A DNA stretch of 15,926 nucleotides, from contig JAISYA010000169.1 of the NCBI GenBank assembly GCA_031270205.1, positions 1 to 15,926 on the forward strand, in the 5' to 3' direction. The notes beneath the pieces are model-generated. The model searched no databases. It was given only the letters and a program-made list of their open reading frames with translations, and was not told the DNA's origin. This DNA is from Treponema sp. (GTDB lineage Bacteria > Spirochaetota > Spirochaetia > Treponematales > Breznakiellaceae). Below, piece after piece: positions 7,312 to 13,537 of this stretch (position 1 is the first letter of the stretch; every line of letters begins with the position of its first letter). A program made the position numbers and the translations under genes.

Positions 7312-7340
7312 ATTCTATTACCGGGGGATTTGCAATGCAA
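7312..7340 (-). promoter_or_regulatory. U32 gene promoter, predicted leaderless
   Basis: On the minus strand TTGCAT (7340-7335), 17 bp, TAGAAT (7317-7312), then GAACT and the ATG at 7306. No Shine-Dalgarno. Confidence 0.55.
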
Positions 7341-7425
7341 GGGGAGGAGGACGGGAGGGGAGGCGGCGGAACCGAAAGCGGAGAGCGGAGAAGACGGCAA
7401 AAGGGGAGAAACGGCAAATGGCAGG
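7338..7425 (+). other. Purine-rich stretch between divergent genes
   Basis: The plus strand is almost all G and A over about 85 bases, between the U32 promoter and the mntA promoter. No gene is supported here. Such tracts can form triplex or unusual DNA, but that is not shown. Confidence 0.4.
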
Positions 7426-7432
7426 AACCCGC

Positions 7433-7461
7433 TTGATACATATAAAAAAGGATGCTATTTT
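7433..7461 (+). promoter_or_regulatory. mntA promoter, predicted leaderless
   Basis: TTGATA at 7433-7438, 17 bp, TATTTT at 7456-7461, and the ATG at 7468, six bases after the -10. TATACC at 7461-7466 is a second possible -10. AAGGA at 7448-7452 is too far upstream for a normal ribosome-binding site. Confidence 0.5.
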
Positions 7462-7467
7462 ATACCC

Positions 7468-7791
7468 ATGAACCAGAATTTACCCATAATGGAGCAGATT
7501 GTTGTATTTATTACCTCAAGAATTGCTCCCGAAAAGATAGTGTTGTTTGGATCGTATGCCAGAGGGGAAAACAGGGAAAACAGCGATATTGATATTTTAA
7601 TACTCATGAAAAATCTCAAAAACGAAAGAACAATAACCGGTTTATTGTATAAAGAATTATTACGCAGTGATATATCAATACCTGTTGATTTTCTCGCGAT
7701 TGATTGTGATAAATATAATACATTAAAAGATAAAATAGGATATATTTATAAGACAATAGAAAAAGAAGGGCAAATACTATATGGAAGATGA
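7468..7791 (+). CDS. MNT-type nucleotidyltransferase antitoxin (MntA-like)
   Basis: 107 aa. The minimal nucleotidyltransferase motif GSx10DxD is present as GSYARGENRENSDID, with a third acidic residue expected in PVDFLAID. Such proteins pair with HEPN toxins; in studied pairs (type VII) MntA adds AMP to the toxin and inactivates it. The gene overlaps the next ORF by 11 bases (7781-7791), giving translational coupling. It is AT-rich and uses many AAA, ATA and TTA codons, unlike the GC-rich genes on both sides, which suggests horizontal transfer. A second in-frame ATG at 7489 is possible. The modification chemistry has not been checked for this subfamily. Confidence 0.85.
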   Translation: MNQNLPIMEQIVVFITSRIAPEKIVLFGSYARGENRENSDIDILILMKNLKNERTITGLLYKELLRSDISIPVDFLAIDCDKYNTLKDKIGYIYKTIEKEGQILYGR

Positions 7792-8164
7792 TTATAAAAC
7801 CTGGCTTGCGCGGGCGAGAAGCAGTCTCATAATATCAAAAACGAGGACGAATAAAGCTGTATATTTTGAAGATTTATGTTTTCAGGCTCAACAGGCAGTA
7901 GAGAAAGCCTTAAAGGGACTTTTAATATTTTATAATGTTGATCCGGAAAAGACTCATAATTTGGTTTCATTGATAAAGGAACTGTTAAAATATACCGAAT
8001 TACCGGAAGAAGTTACTGAAACTTCAATATTAAATGATTATGCGGTACAGGCAAGATACCCTGGGGGTTACACTTCGGTTGGAGAAGAAGAATATAATAA
8101 TGCGGTAATAATAGCGGAAAAATGTGTACACTGGATCGAAGCAAAGACTAAAGAACTAACCTAA
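7781..8164 (+). CDS. HEPN-domain toxin (HepT-like)
   Basis: 127 aa. The sequence FQAQQAVEKALKGLLIF followed by THNL and later the ARYPGG patch (about 90-95) matches the HEPN fold of PF05168. HEPN proteins of this kind are often RNases; the classic Rx4-6H catalytic motif is not obvious here, so activity is uncertain. The coding sequence overlaps mntA and shares its AT-rich composition. Directly after the stop codon begins a 117-nt structured element (8162-8278), and the stop TAA forms the first bases of its outer stem. The pair is best regarded as a toxin-antitoxin operon. Confidence 0.83.
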   Translation: MEDDYKTWLARARSSLIISKTRTNKAVYFEDLCFQAQQAVEKALKGLLIFYNVDPEKTHNLVSLIKELLKYTELPEEVTETSILNDYAVQARYPGGYTSVGEEEYNNAVIIAEKCVHWIEAKTKELT

Positions 8165-8278
8165 CTATTCAGTCGTAGCGTTAAGCCCTTCCCAATCGGC
8201 TCATTGGGGCTAAAGCCCCTTCATTCCGCCGATTGCGGTAACGAAGTTGCCGGCCTCCCGCCGGCGACTGAATGGTTA
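8162..8278 (+). ncRNA. Cloverleaf-like structured element after the HEPN gene
   Basis: Outer stem TAACTATTCAGTC (8162-8174) pairs with GACTGAATGGTTA (8266-8278), 13 bp with one G.T pair. Inside are CGTTA/TAACG (8179-8183 / 8239-8243), CAATCGGC/GCCGATTG (8193-8200 / 8228-8235) enclosing GGGGC-TAAA-GCCCC (8206-8219), and a side hairpin GCCGGC/GCCGGC (8249-8254 / 8260-8265). So most bases pair. It could be an operon terminator, a structured non-coding RNA or a palindromic mobile element. There is no tRNA-like anticodon arm. No T-tract follows. Confidence 0.55.
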
Positions 8279-8313
8279 CTATCTTTCAAATTTTCTCCTT
8301 TCAAATTTTCCGC

Positions 8314-8342
8314 TTGACACAACCATCTGAAAGGCGCATACT
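8314..8342 (+). promoter_or_regulatory. Promoter of the palindrome-array ORF
   Basis: Perfect TTGACA at 8314-8319, 17 bp, CATACT at 8337-8342. The ATG at 8350 is 7 bases after the -10, again a leaderless arrangement. If the ORF is not translated, this promoter would make an RNA led by the 16 palindromes. Confidence 0.6.
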
Positions 8343-8349
8343 GTTTCAC

Positions 8350-8832
8350 ATGAAGAGGGCGGAGACGGCGATTTTTCGTATTTTTCTCACTTTTCACTTG
8401 CTTTTTTTCGTGTTTGCTAGTATCACTCTCTCCCGGTATAGACTCAGCTTAAATCCGTACCGTTTCGGTTATAGCTTAAACGACTCAAGCGATAGCCTGA
8501 ACGACTCAAGCGATAGCCTGAACGACTCAAGCTTTAGCTTGAACGACTCAAGCTTTAGCTTGGATGACTCAAGCTTTAGCTTGAACGACTCACGCTTTAG
8601 CTTGAACGACTCAAGCTATAGCTTGAATGGCTCAAGCTATAGCTTGAACGGCTCAAGCTATAGCTTGGATGGCTCAAGCTATAGCTTAAATAGCTCAAGC
8701 TATAGCTTGAACGGCTCAAGCTATAGCTTGGATGGCTCAAGCTATAGCTTAAATAGCTCAAGCTATAGCTTGAATGACCCAGGCTATAGCCTGGATGATC
8801 CCGGCATAAGCCCGGGCGGCACAGCGTTATAG
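8350..8832 (+). CDS. Possible secreted or membrane-anchored heptad-repeat protein
   Basis: 160 aa if real. It begins MKRAETAIFRIFLTFHLLFF, a basic start followed by a hydrophobic stretch that could be a signal peptide or membrane anchor. From residue 40 it consists of about 16 copies of a seven-residue unit, SLNDSSY and variants (SLDGSSY, SLNSSSY, SLNDSSF, SLNDPGY). The repeat period is 21 bp, so the frame is kept. The DNA is a run of 16-nt palindromes (separate entry), and substitutions change amino acids freely while keeping pairing, so the repeat may be a DNA or RNA element that happens to be open. The ATG is 7 bases after a -10, like other genes here. An in-frame ATG at 8272 is less likely as the start. 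Confidence 0.4.
   Translation: MKRAETAIFRIFLTFHLLFFVFASITLSRYRLSLNPYRFGYSLNDSSDSLNDSSDSLNDSSFSLNDSSFSLDDSSFSLNDSRFSLNDSSYSLNGSSYSLNGSSYSLDGSSYSLNSSSYSLNGSSYSLDGSSYSLNSSSYSLNDPGYSLDDPGISPGGTAL
8485..8815 (+). repeat. Tandem covarying palindrome array B (16 units, 21-bp period)
   Basis: Each unit is a 16-nt palindrome plus a 5-nt linker (ACGAC, ATGGC, ACGGC, ATAGC or ATGAC). The consensus TCAAGC-TATA-GCTTGA is a perfect palindrome. Units start every 21 bases from 8485 (8485, 8506, 8527 ... 8800). The first two are TCAAGC-GATA-GCCTGA; four have a TTTA centre; the second last is CCAGGC-TATA-GCCTGG, with both arms changed and pairing kept; the last is CCCGG...CCGGG. Several single changes give G.T pairs on one strand. 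21 bp is two helical turns, so any bound protein would sit on one face. Linkers are conserved, so it is not CRISPR. Confidence 0.9.
8632..8757 (+). repeat. Exact 63-bp duplication inside array B
   Basis: The three-unit block 8632-8694 (units ending TTGA-ACGGC, TTGG-ATGGC, TTAA-ATAGC) is repeated without change at 8695-8757 and the identity runs on into 8758-8774. It shows recent expansion by slippage or unequal exchange. Confidence 0.9.
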
Positions 8833-8864
8833 TTGATGCCGCTCATCAGCAAAAGGAGCGTTAT

Positions 8865-9533
8865 ATGACCGATTATATTCCGGCCAAAGACAGCAGTTTT
8901 AATAACTGGATAGTCAATTACACCCACCGGGTCCAGCAGAACTGCCAGGGCCAAAACCCTGTGTGGACCCACATCCCCGCCGCCGATGTCCTGAAGCTCG
9001 TCAACCTGCGCGGCGCGTGGAGCGACGCCTACGAGGACACCCTCGTCCCCCACACCCCTCCGATTACCGAGGCGAAAAACGAGGCCCGCAAGGCCGTGCA
9101 GTCGTACGCCCGCGTCTTCACCAACAAATACCTCCGCAACGATCCGGTTACCAACCAGCAGCGCCTGGAGTGCGGCGTGCCTATCAGGCAGCCGCCCTCG
9201 CCCGTCCCCCCGCCGAAGGATGTGCCTGAGCTTACCGCCGACACCAGCGTGTCCCACCGCGTGAGCATCCACTACCGCGTGCTCGGCTCGACCAAGCGGG
9301 GCAAGCCGCCCAAAGTCGCCGGCATCGAGATACGCTCAGGCGTTCGGGACACGCCGCCTGTGACCATCGAGGACGACCTTATCCATTCACATTACGACAC
9401 GAAAAGCCCGCTGGTACTGCATTTTGACGAGGACTCCCGCGGGAAGCGCTTATATCTCGCGGGCCGCTGGGAGATTCAACGCGAGGGCATCAAGGGCGAC
9501 TTCGGCCCGGTCATAGATGTGATTATTCCGTAA
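8865..9533 (+). CDS. Uncharacterised protein with a C-terminal FnIII-like domain
   Basis: 222 aa. I do not recognise a characterised function. It resembles a group of small proteins from gut Bacteroides- and spirochaete-type genomes that begin ADYIP-x-x-D-x-x-FNNW. The first ~105 residues look helical (WSDAYEDT...EAKNEARKAVQSYARVF). A Pro-rich linker (IRQPPSPVPPPKDVPEL) follows, then a beta-rich part ending in RWEIQREGIKGDFGPVIDVIIP, a pattern of the last strands of a fibronectin type III domain. There is no signal peptide. The start has a good Shine-Dalgarno (AAGGAG) 9 bases upstream. It follows palindrome array B closely and converges on trkH. Codon usage is GC-rich, unlike the AT-rich toxin pair. 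Confidence 0.75.
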   Translation: MTDYIPAKDSSFNNWIVNYTHRVQQNCQGQNPVWTHIPAADVLKLVNLRGAWSDAYEDTLVPHTPPITEAKNEARKAVQSYARVFTNKYLRNDPVTNQQRLECGVPIRQPPSPVPPPKDVPELTADTSVSHRVSIHYRVLGSTKRGKPPKVAGIEIRSGVRDTPPVTIEDDLIHSHYDTKSPLVLHFDEDSRGKRLYLAGRWEIQREGIKGDFGPVIDVIIP

Positions 9534-9537
9534 ACAA

Positions 9538-9616
9538 ATGCAGAGCGGAGAACAACGCCTTCTTTCTTCATCATTCTTCGCTCTTCATTCATCATTCTTC
9601 ATTCTTCCCTCTGCAT
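9538..9616 (+). repeat. CATTCTTC-type simple repeat flanked by an inverted repeat
   Basis: ATGCAGAG (9538-9545) and CTCTGCAT (9609-9616) flank a low-complexity T/C run. The 13-mer TTCATCATTCTTC is present exactly at 9567-9579 and 9588-9600 (21 bp apart). It lies in the gap between the two convergent genes and may act as the shared 3' end. Confidence 0.6.
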
Positions 9617-9623
9617 TCTTCTG

Positions 9624-11081
9624 CTATTTCCGCCAGTACGCCGGGTTGAACAGGATGCACACGGTCCATAACTCAAGGCGGCCGGAGATCATCACCACAG
9701 AGAACAGCCATTTGAGGTGATCGGGAAAGCCGCCGTAGCGGGCGGCGGAGCCGACGGCGCCAAAGCCCGCGCCCACGTTGCCGGTGATTGAGAGGGCGGC
9801 GCTGAGGGAAGAGAAGAGGTCGACGCCGGCGGCGGCGGTAATGAGGGTGACGGCGGCGATTACCGCAATATATACCAGAAAGAAGCCCGCCACTCCGTAG
9901 ACCACGTCTTTGCGCCCTACCCGCTTGTTGAGCTGTACGCTGAATACCCCCCGCGGGTAGATGACGCGGCGCAGTTCGTTGCCCATCTGTTTCCAGAGCA
10001 CCACGTGGCGGATAACTTTGACGCCGCCCGCGGTGGAGCCGGAACAGCCGCCGACAAACATCAGGCCGAACAAAACCATTTGGGCAATGCCCGGCCAGGC
10101 TTCATAACCGGTGATGACGGCGCCGGTCGTGGAAAGGATCGAGGCCGTCTGGTATGCGGCGTAGCGCAAGGCTTCGGCCGCCGAGCCGTACACGGGGATT
10201 AGCGATAGGGTGATGACCGCCGCGGCGATGATGAAAATGGCGAAGTATGCCCTGGCTTCGGTGTTGTTCCAGACGCCCCTGAATTTTCCCCGCAGCAGCT
10301 GGTAATAGAGGTTGAAGTTAAGGCCCGCCAGCAGCATGAACACGGTGGAAACCCCATCGATAAAGGGGGAATCAAAGGCGGCAAGTCCGGCGTTGCGGGT
10401 GCTTGCCCCGCCGGAGGCCATGGTTGTCAGGCTGTGGCAGAGCGCGTCGAACAGGCCCATGCCCCCCGCAAGGTAGAGGCCGAAAAGGGCCAGGGTCAGA
10501 ATCCCGTATGTCGCGCAGAGCAGCCTGGCGGTATCCGCTACTTTGGGGGTGATTTTTTCTTTTTCCGGCCCCGGCGCTTCCGCCTTGATAAGCTGAAAAC
10601 CGCCGATTCCCAACAGCGGCATAAAAGCCACGGCAATAAGCACAATCCCAATACCGCCGAACCAGTGGGCCAGGCTGCGCCACAAGTGCAGCGCGCGGGG
10701 CAGCGCTTCCAGGTCGCTCACCGTGGTACCGCCCGTGGTGGCAAAGGTACAGGCGCTTTCAAAAACCGCGTCGCTGATACTCAGTCCCGCCCGCCAAAAG
10801 GGAATCGCGCCCAGCAGGCTCGCCAGCGCCCAGGTAACAAATACCAGCATAAAGCCGTCCCGGGCGTTCAGCTTGAGTTTCTTTTTTCGCAGGGAGCAAA
10901 AACACGGCAGCGCCGCCGCAGTGATACCGAGCATGGGAACGGCAAAGGCCCGGATCATCGCCGCTTCGCCAAGCGCGGCGGCCAGGATCAGCGGGGGAAT
11001 CATGATGAGCGGGATAAAGCCCAAAAGGGCCGCAAGCACCCGCAGGAACATAAACTGTTTGGTGAGCCGCTGCTGTTTCAT
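9624..11081 (-). CDS. trkH: Trk-type potassium uptake protein TrkH
   Basis: 485 aa integral membrane protein with about ten hydrophobic segments. TrkH is the K+-conducting subunit of the Trk system and works with the cytosolic NAD-binding gate protein TrkA, which is not in this window. The four pore loops are recognisable in order: TFATTGGTT, TMASGGASTRNAG, SILSTTGAVI and ITGNVGAGFGAVG. A GGCSGSTAGGVKVIR segment precedes the fourth loop, as in other TrkH proteins. The ATG at 11081 is preferred because GGGAACGGGG lies just before it and the hydrophobic N-terminus follows; an upstream in-frame start (11138) would lie in an A/T-rich promoter region. No nearby trkA suggests it is elsewhere. Confidence 0.93.
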   Translation of the reverse strand: MKQQRLTKQFMFLRVLAALLGFIPLIMIPPLILAAALGEAAMIRAFAVPMLGITAAALPCFCSLRKKKLKLNARDGFMLVFVTWALASLLGAIPFWRAGLSISDAVFESACTFATTGGTTVSDLEALPRALHLWRSLAHWFGGIGIVLIAVAFMPLLGIGGFQLIKAEAPGPEKEKITPKVADTARLLCATYGILTLALFGLYLAGGMGLFDALCHSLTTMASGGASTRNAGLAAFDSPFIDGVSTVFMLLAGLNFNLYYQLLRGKFRGVWNNTEARAYFAIFIIAAAVITLSLIPVYGSAAEALRYAAYQTASILSTTGAVITGYEAWPGIAQMVLFGLMFVGGCSGSTAGGVKVIRHVVLWKQMGNELRRVIYPRGVFSVQLNKRVGRKDVVYGVAGFFLVYIAVIAAVTLITAAAGVDLFSSLSAALSITGNVGAGFGAVGSAARYGGFPDHLKWLFSVVMISGRLELWTVCILFNPAYWRK

Positions 11082-11154
11082 CAACCCCGTTCCCTTTTCC
11101 CGGTGTATCGAACACATAAAAAAGCAAAAAAGATGCAAAAAAAAATAAAAAAAC

Positions 11155-11180
11155 TTGACAAATATCCAAAATGGTATGAT
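11155..11180 (+). promoter_or_regulatory. PTS IIA-ptsI operon promoter
   Basis: TTGACA at 11155-11160 and TGGTATGAT (extended -10, hexamer 11175-11180) are separated by only 14 bp. An alternative is GATAAC at 11178-11183, with 17 bp. Either would start near 11187. Confidence 0.55.
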
Positions 11181-11186
11181 AACATA

Positions 11187-11288
11187 AGTCTAGCAGTTTG
11201 TTGCGCTTTGCGCAGTATACGCCCCCAAAATCGCCTGAGGGCGGTTTCTTACCCTATAGACTGCTCTGGAAGGAGACGCTGTAGAGAC
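11187..11288 (+). promoter_or_regulatory. Leader of the IIA-ptsI operon with mutually exclusive stems
   Basis: Within about 100 nt the 5' end AGTCTAGCAGT can pair two ways with ATAGACTGCT: AGTCTA (11187-11192) with TAGACT (11257-11262), or AGCAGT (11192-11197) with ACTGCT (11260-11265). Between are GCGC-TTT-GCGC (11203-11213) and CGCC-TGAG-GGCG (11232-11243). A Shine-Dalgarno AAGGAG (11270-11275) lies 13 bases before the ATG. Alternative folding might control translation. Confidence 0.4.
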
Positions 11289-11780
11289 ATGAAAATTGAG
11301 GAAGTCTTAAAACCCGATTGTATACTAGCACATCTTGAAGCGGAAACCAAAGAAGCGGCGCTGACGGCAATGTGTCAAATCCTCCTTTCCAAAGGATATG
11401 TAAAAGACAGCTTTCCCGAGGCGATACTGGAACGGGAACGGCTGTACCCTTCCGGCCTTCCCATGGAAGGGCATAAAATCGCTATTCCCCACACGGACGC
11501 CGAGCATGTAAACGAATCGGTGATCCTCTTTGCCCGCCTTGCCCGGCCGCTGGAATTTTCCTCAATGGGCGATCCCGACGAAAAAATCCCGGTGCAGCTC
11601 ATTTCCATGTTTGCCCTCAAGGAAAAGAAAAAAATCGGCTTTATGCTGGATGTGCTTATCACCGCCTATTCAGACAACGAGGTGCTGGACGCCATTCTGA
11701 ACGCCCCTTCCGCCGGGGCTATCTACGACATCCTGTACCGCGCCGTGGGTTCCCGCATGGACGAAGAAAACAACGCATGA
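11289..11780 (+). CDS. PTS galactitol-type IIA component
   Basis: 163 aa. EIIA of the fructose/mannitol/galactitol superfamily receives phosphate from HPr on a His and passes it to IIB. The motif GHKIAIPHTDAEHV places the active His at 68 (PHT), the GatA-like signature. The region around FPEAILERERLYPSG before it also resembles GatA (ALIAREAEFPTG). The PHT rather than PHG leans to GatA over PtsN. IIB and IIC of the same galactitol type lie on the opposite strand at the right end of the window, an unusual separation. The stop overlaps the ptsI start (ATGA), so the two are translationally coupled. Confidence 0.85.
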   Translation: MKIEEVLKPDCILAHLEAETKEAALTAMCQILLSKGYVKDSFPEAILERERLYPSGLPMEGHKIAIPHTDAEHVNESVILFARLARPLEFSSMGDPDEKIPVQLISMFALKEKKKIGFMLDVLITAYSDNEVLDAILNAPSAGAIYDILYRAVGSRMDEENNA

Positions 11781-13537
11781 AGACGCTTCTGGGTTTAACC
11801 GCGTCTCCCGGAATCTGTTCGGGAAAGGCCTATGTTTTCAAGGCGCCTGATTTAAGCTACGACCCCTCCAGTATCGAAGACGCGGAAACGGAAAAAAACC
11901 GGCTTGACGAAGCGTTCCGCCGCTCGTTTGCAGAGCTTGACCGGATCAAACAGACCCTTTCGGGGAACCTGGGGAAGGAATACGGGCATATTTTCCGCGC
12001 CCAAATGACCGTTCTGGAGGACGATGATTTTAAGCGGGAAATTACCGACAAACTTGATGAAAGCCCCTGCCGGGCGGAAACCGCGGTGGAAGAGACGTAT
12101 AAAATGTACGCGGAACTGTTTTCCCAAATGGACGACAGCTCCTGCAACGCCCAGCGCCTGGCGGACTTAAACGACGTGTGCAAGCGCCTTCTCCGTAACC
12201 TTTTGGGAAAAGAAGAGGTAAACCTCTCCGCCCTTCCGCCGGAAAGCATTGTCATCGCGGAAGAACTGCTGCCCTCCGATACCGCAATGATGGATCGGAA
12301 GCATATTCAGGGCTTTGTTACCGAGCGGGGAGGGCTTACCTCCCACGTGGCCATACTGGCGAAAAGCCTTTCGCTTCCCGCGGCGGTGGGGGCGGCGGAG
12401 ATAACGCGGCAGGCTAAAAAGAACGATTTTATCGTTCTGGATGTGCGGGATTTTGAAGCGGCCCGTATTTACATCAATCCCGGCGCGGCCAAACAGCGGG
12501 AACTGGAAATCCATAAAAGCGAGTACCGGAAACGGCAGGAAAATTTTCTTAAAATGAAAGACCTGGAAACAGTTACGCGGGACGGCAAAAAAATCACCCT
12601 TTCCGCGAATATCGGCTCTCTGGACGATCTTGCCAACGCGCGGGATTTGGGCGCAAAAAGCGTCGGCCTGTTCCGTACCGAATTTCTTTTTTTGAAGGGG
12701 GATCTTCCCCGGGAAGACGAACAGTACGGGGTGTACGCGGAGGCCGCCAAAAAACTTGCCGGGGGCATGTTGATTATCAGAACCCTGGACATAGGCGGCG
12801 ACAAGGAAGTAAAAGCCCTGAACCTGCGCAAAGAGGAAAACCCCTTTCTGGGCCTGCGGGGAATACGGCTCTGTTTTAAGTACGAGGAACTGTTCCTGGT
12901 CCAGCTGCGGGCCTTGCTGCGGGCCGCGGTACACGGGGATATCAGGATCATGTTTCCGATGATATCCTCGCTTTGGGAATTCCGCAAAGCGGGAGAACTG
13001 GTTACGCGGGCCGCGGAAGAACTGAAATCCGCGGGAATAAAACACCGCGCCGATCCTCCCCTGGGGGTGATGGTAGAAACCCCGGCGGCGGTTTTCCTGG
13101 CCGATGAACTTACCCGCGAAGCGGCTTTTGTCAGTATAGGGACTAACGATTTAACGCAGTACATTCTTTCCGTTGACCGCGGAAATGAGGAGCTTGGCTC
13201 CTATTACCGGGCCTTCAGTCCCGCGGTACTGCGGGCCATCGGCATTACCGCCCGCGCCGCGGAAAAAAACGGCAAATGGACCGGAATATGCGGCGAACTG
13301 GCCAGCAATCCTCTGGCCATACCGGTTCTTATCGGCCTGGGAGTAAGCGAACTCAGTGTTACCGCTTCGGCCCTTCCCCAAACCATAGCCCAAATCCGCG
13401 GCCTGGATTCCGGCCTCTGCCGGAAAATCGCCGAAAAAATCGTTTCTATGGACACCGAAGAAGACGTAAAGGCATACCTGAAATCAGAAATCAGTCCTTC
13501 GCCGGGCGGGACACCCCCAGTGTATCCCGTCCCCTGA
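11777..13537 (+). CDS. ptsI: PTS enzyme I (phosphoenolpyruvate-protein phosphotransferase)
   Basis: 586 aa, close to E. coli EI (575). It takes phosphate from PEP and hands it to HPr. The active His is 190 in GGLTSHVAILAKSLSLPAAVG, almost the same position as E. coli His189. The C-terminal PEP barrel shows the expected motifs: TLDIGGDKE, LGLRGIRL, MFPMIS, GVMVETPAA, SIGTNDLTQYILSVDRGNE, and WTGICGELASNPLA with the essential Cys of GICGELA. The start overlaps the IIA stop. HPr (ptsH) is not in the window, so it must be elsewhere. The last 47 bases overlap a convergent gene. Confidence 0.96.
   Translation: MKTLLGLTASPGICSGKAYVFKAPDLSYDPSSIEDAETEKNRLDEAFRRSFAELDRIKQTLSGNLGKEYGHIFRAQMTVLEDDDFKREITDKLDESPCRAETAVEETYKMYAELFSQMDDSSCNAQRLADLNDVCKRLLRNLLGKEEVNLSALPPESIVIAEELLPSDTAMMDRKHIQGFVTERGGLTSHVAILAKSLSLPAAVGAAEITRQAKKNDFIVLDVRDFEAARIYINPGAAKQRELEIHKSEYRKRQENFLKMKDLETVTRDGKKITLSANIGSLDDLANARDLGAKSVGLFRTEFLFLKGDLPREDEQYGVYAEAAKKLAGGMLIIRTLDIGGDKEVKALNLRKEENPFLGLRGIRLCFKYEELFLVQLRALLRAAVHGDIRIMFPMISSLWEFRKAGELVTRAAEELKSAGIKHRADPPLGVMVETPAAVFLADELTREAAFVSIGTNDLTQYILSVDRGNEELGSYYRAFSPAVLRAIGITARAAEKNGKWTGICGELASNPLAIPVLIGLGVSELSVTASALPQTIAQIRGLDSGLCRKIAEKIVSMDTEEDVKAYLKSEISPSPGGTPPVYPVP

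Noticed and set aside
5420..7471. Long plus-strand frames opposite the U32 gene
   Set aside because: Shadows of the GC-rich U32 reading frame, with no domain and no promoter or ribosome-binding site.
8162..8278. tRNA gene
   Set aside because: The folded arms have the wrong sizes and there is no anticodon loop, T-loop or CCA-type end.
8162..8278. Insertion sequence or MITE with target duplication
   Set aside because: No convincing target-site duplication was found beside the outer stem; a mobile origin stays open but unproven.
8485..8815. CRISPR array
   Set aside because: Linkers are 5 nt and nearly constant; the unit is too short and itself palindromic throughout.
10434..11288. Long plus-strand frame upstream of the PTS IIA gene
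   Set aside because: It runs antisense through trkH and is a GC-driven shadow; the IIA domain starts at 11289.
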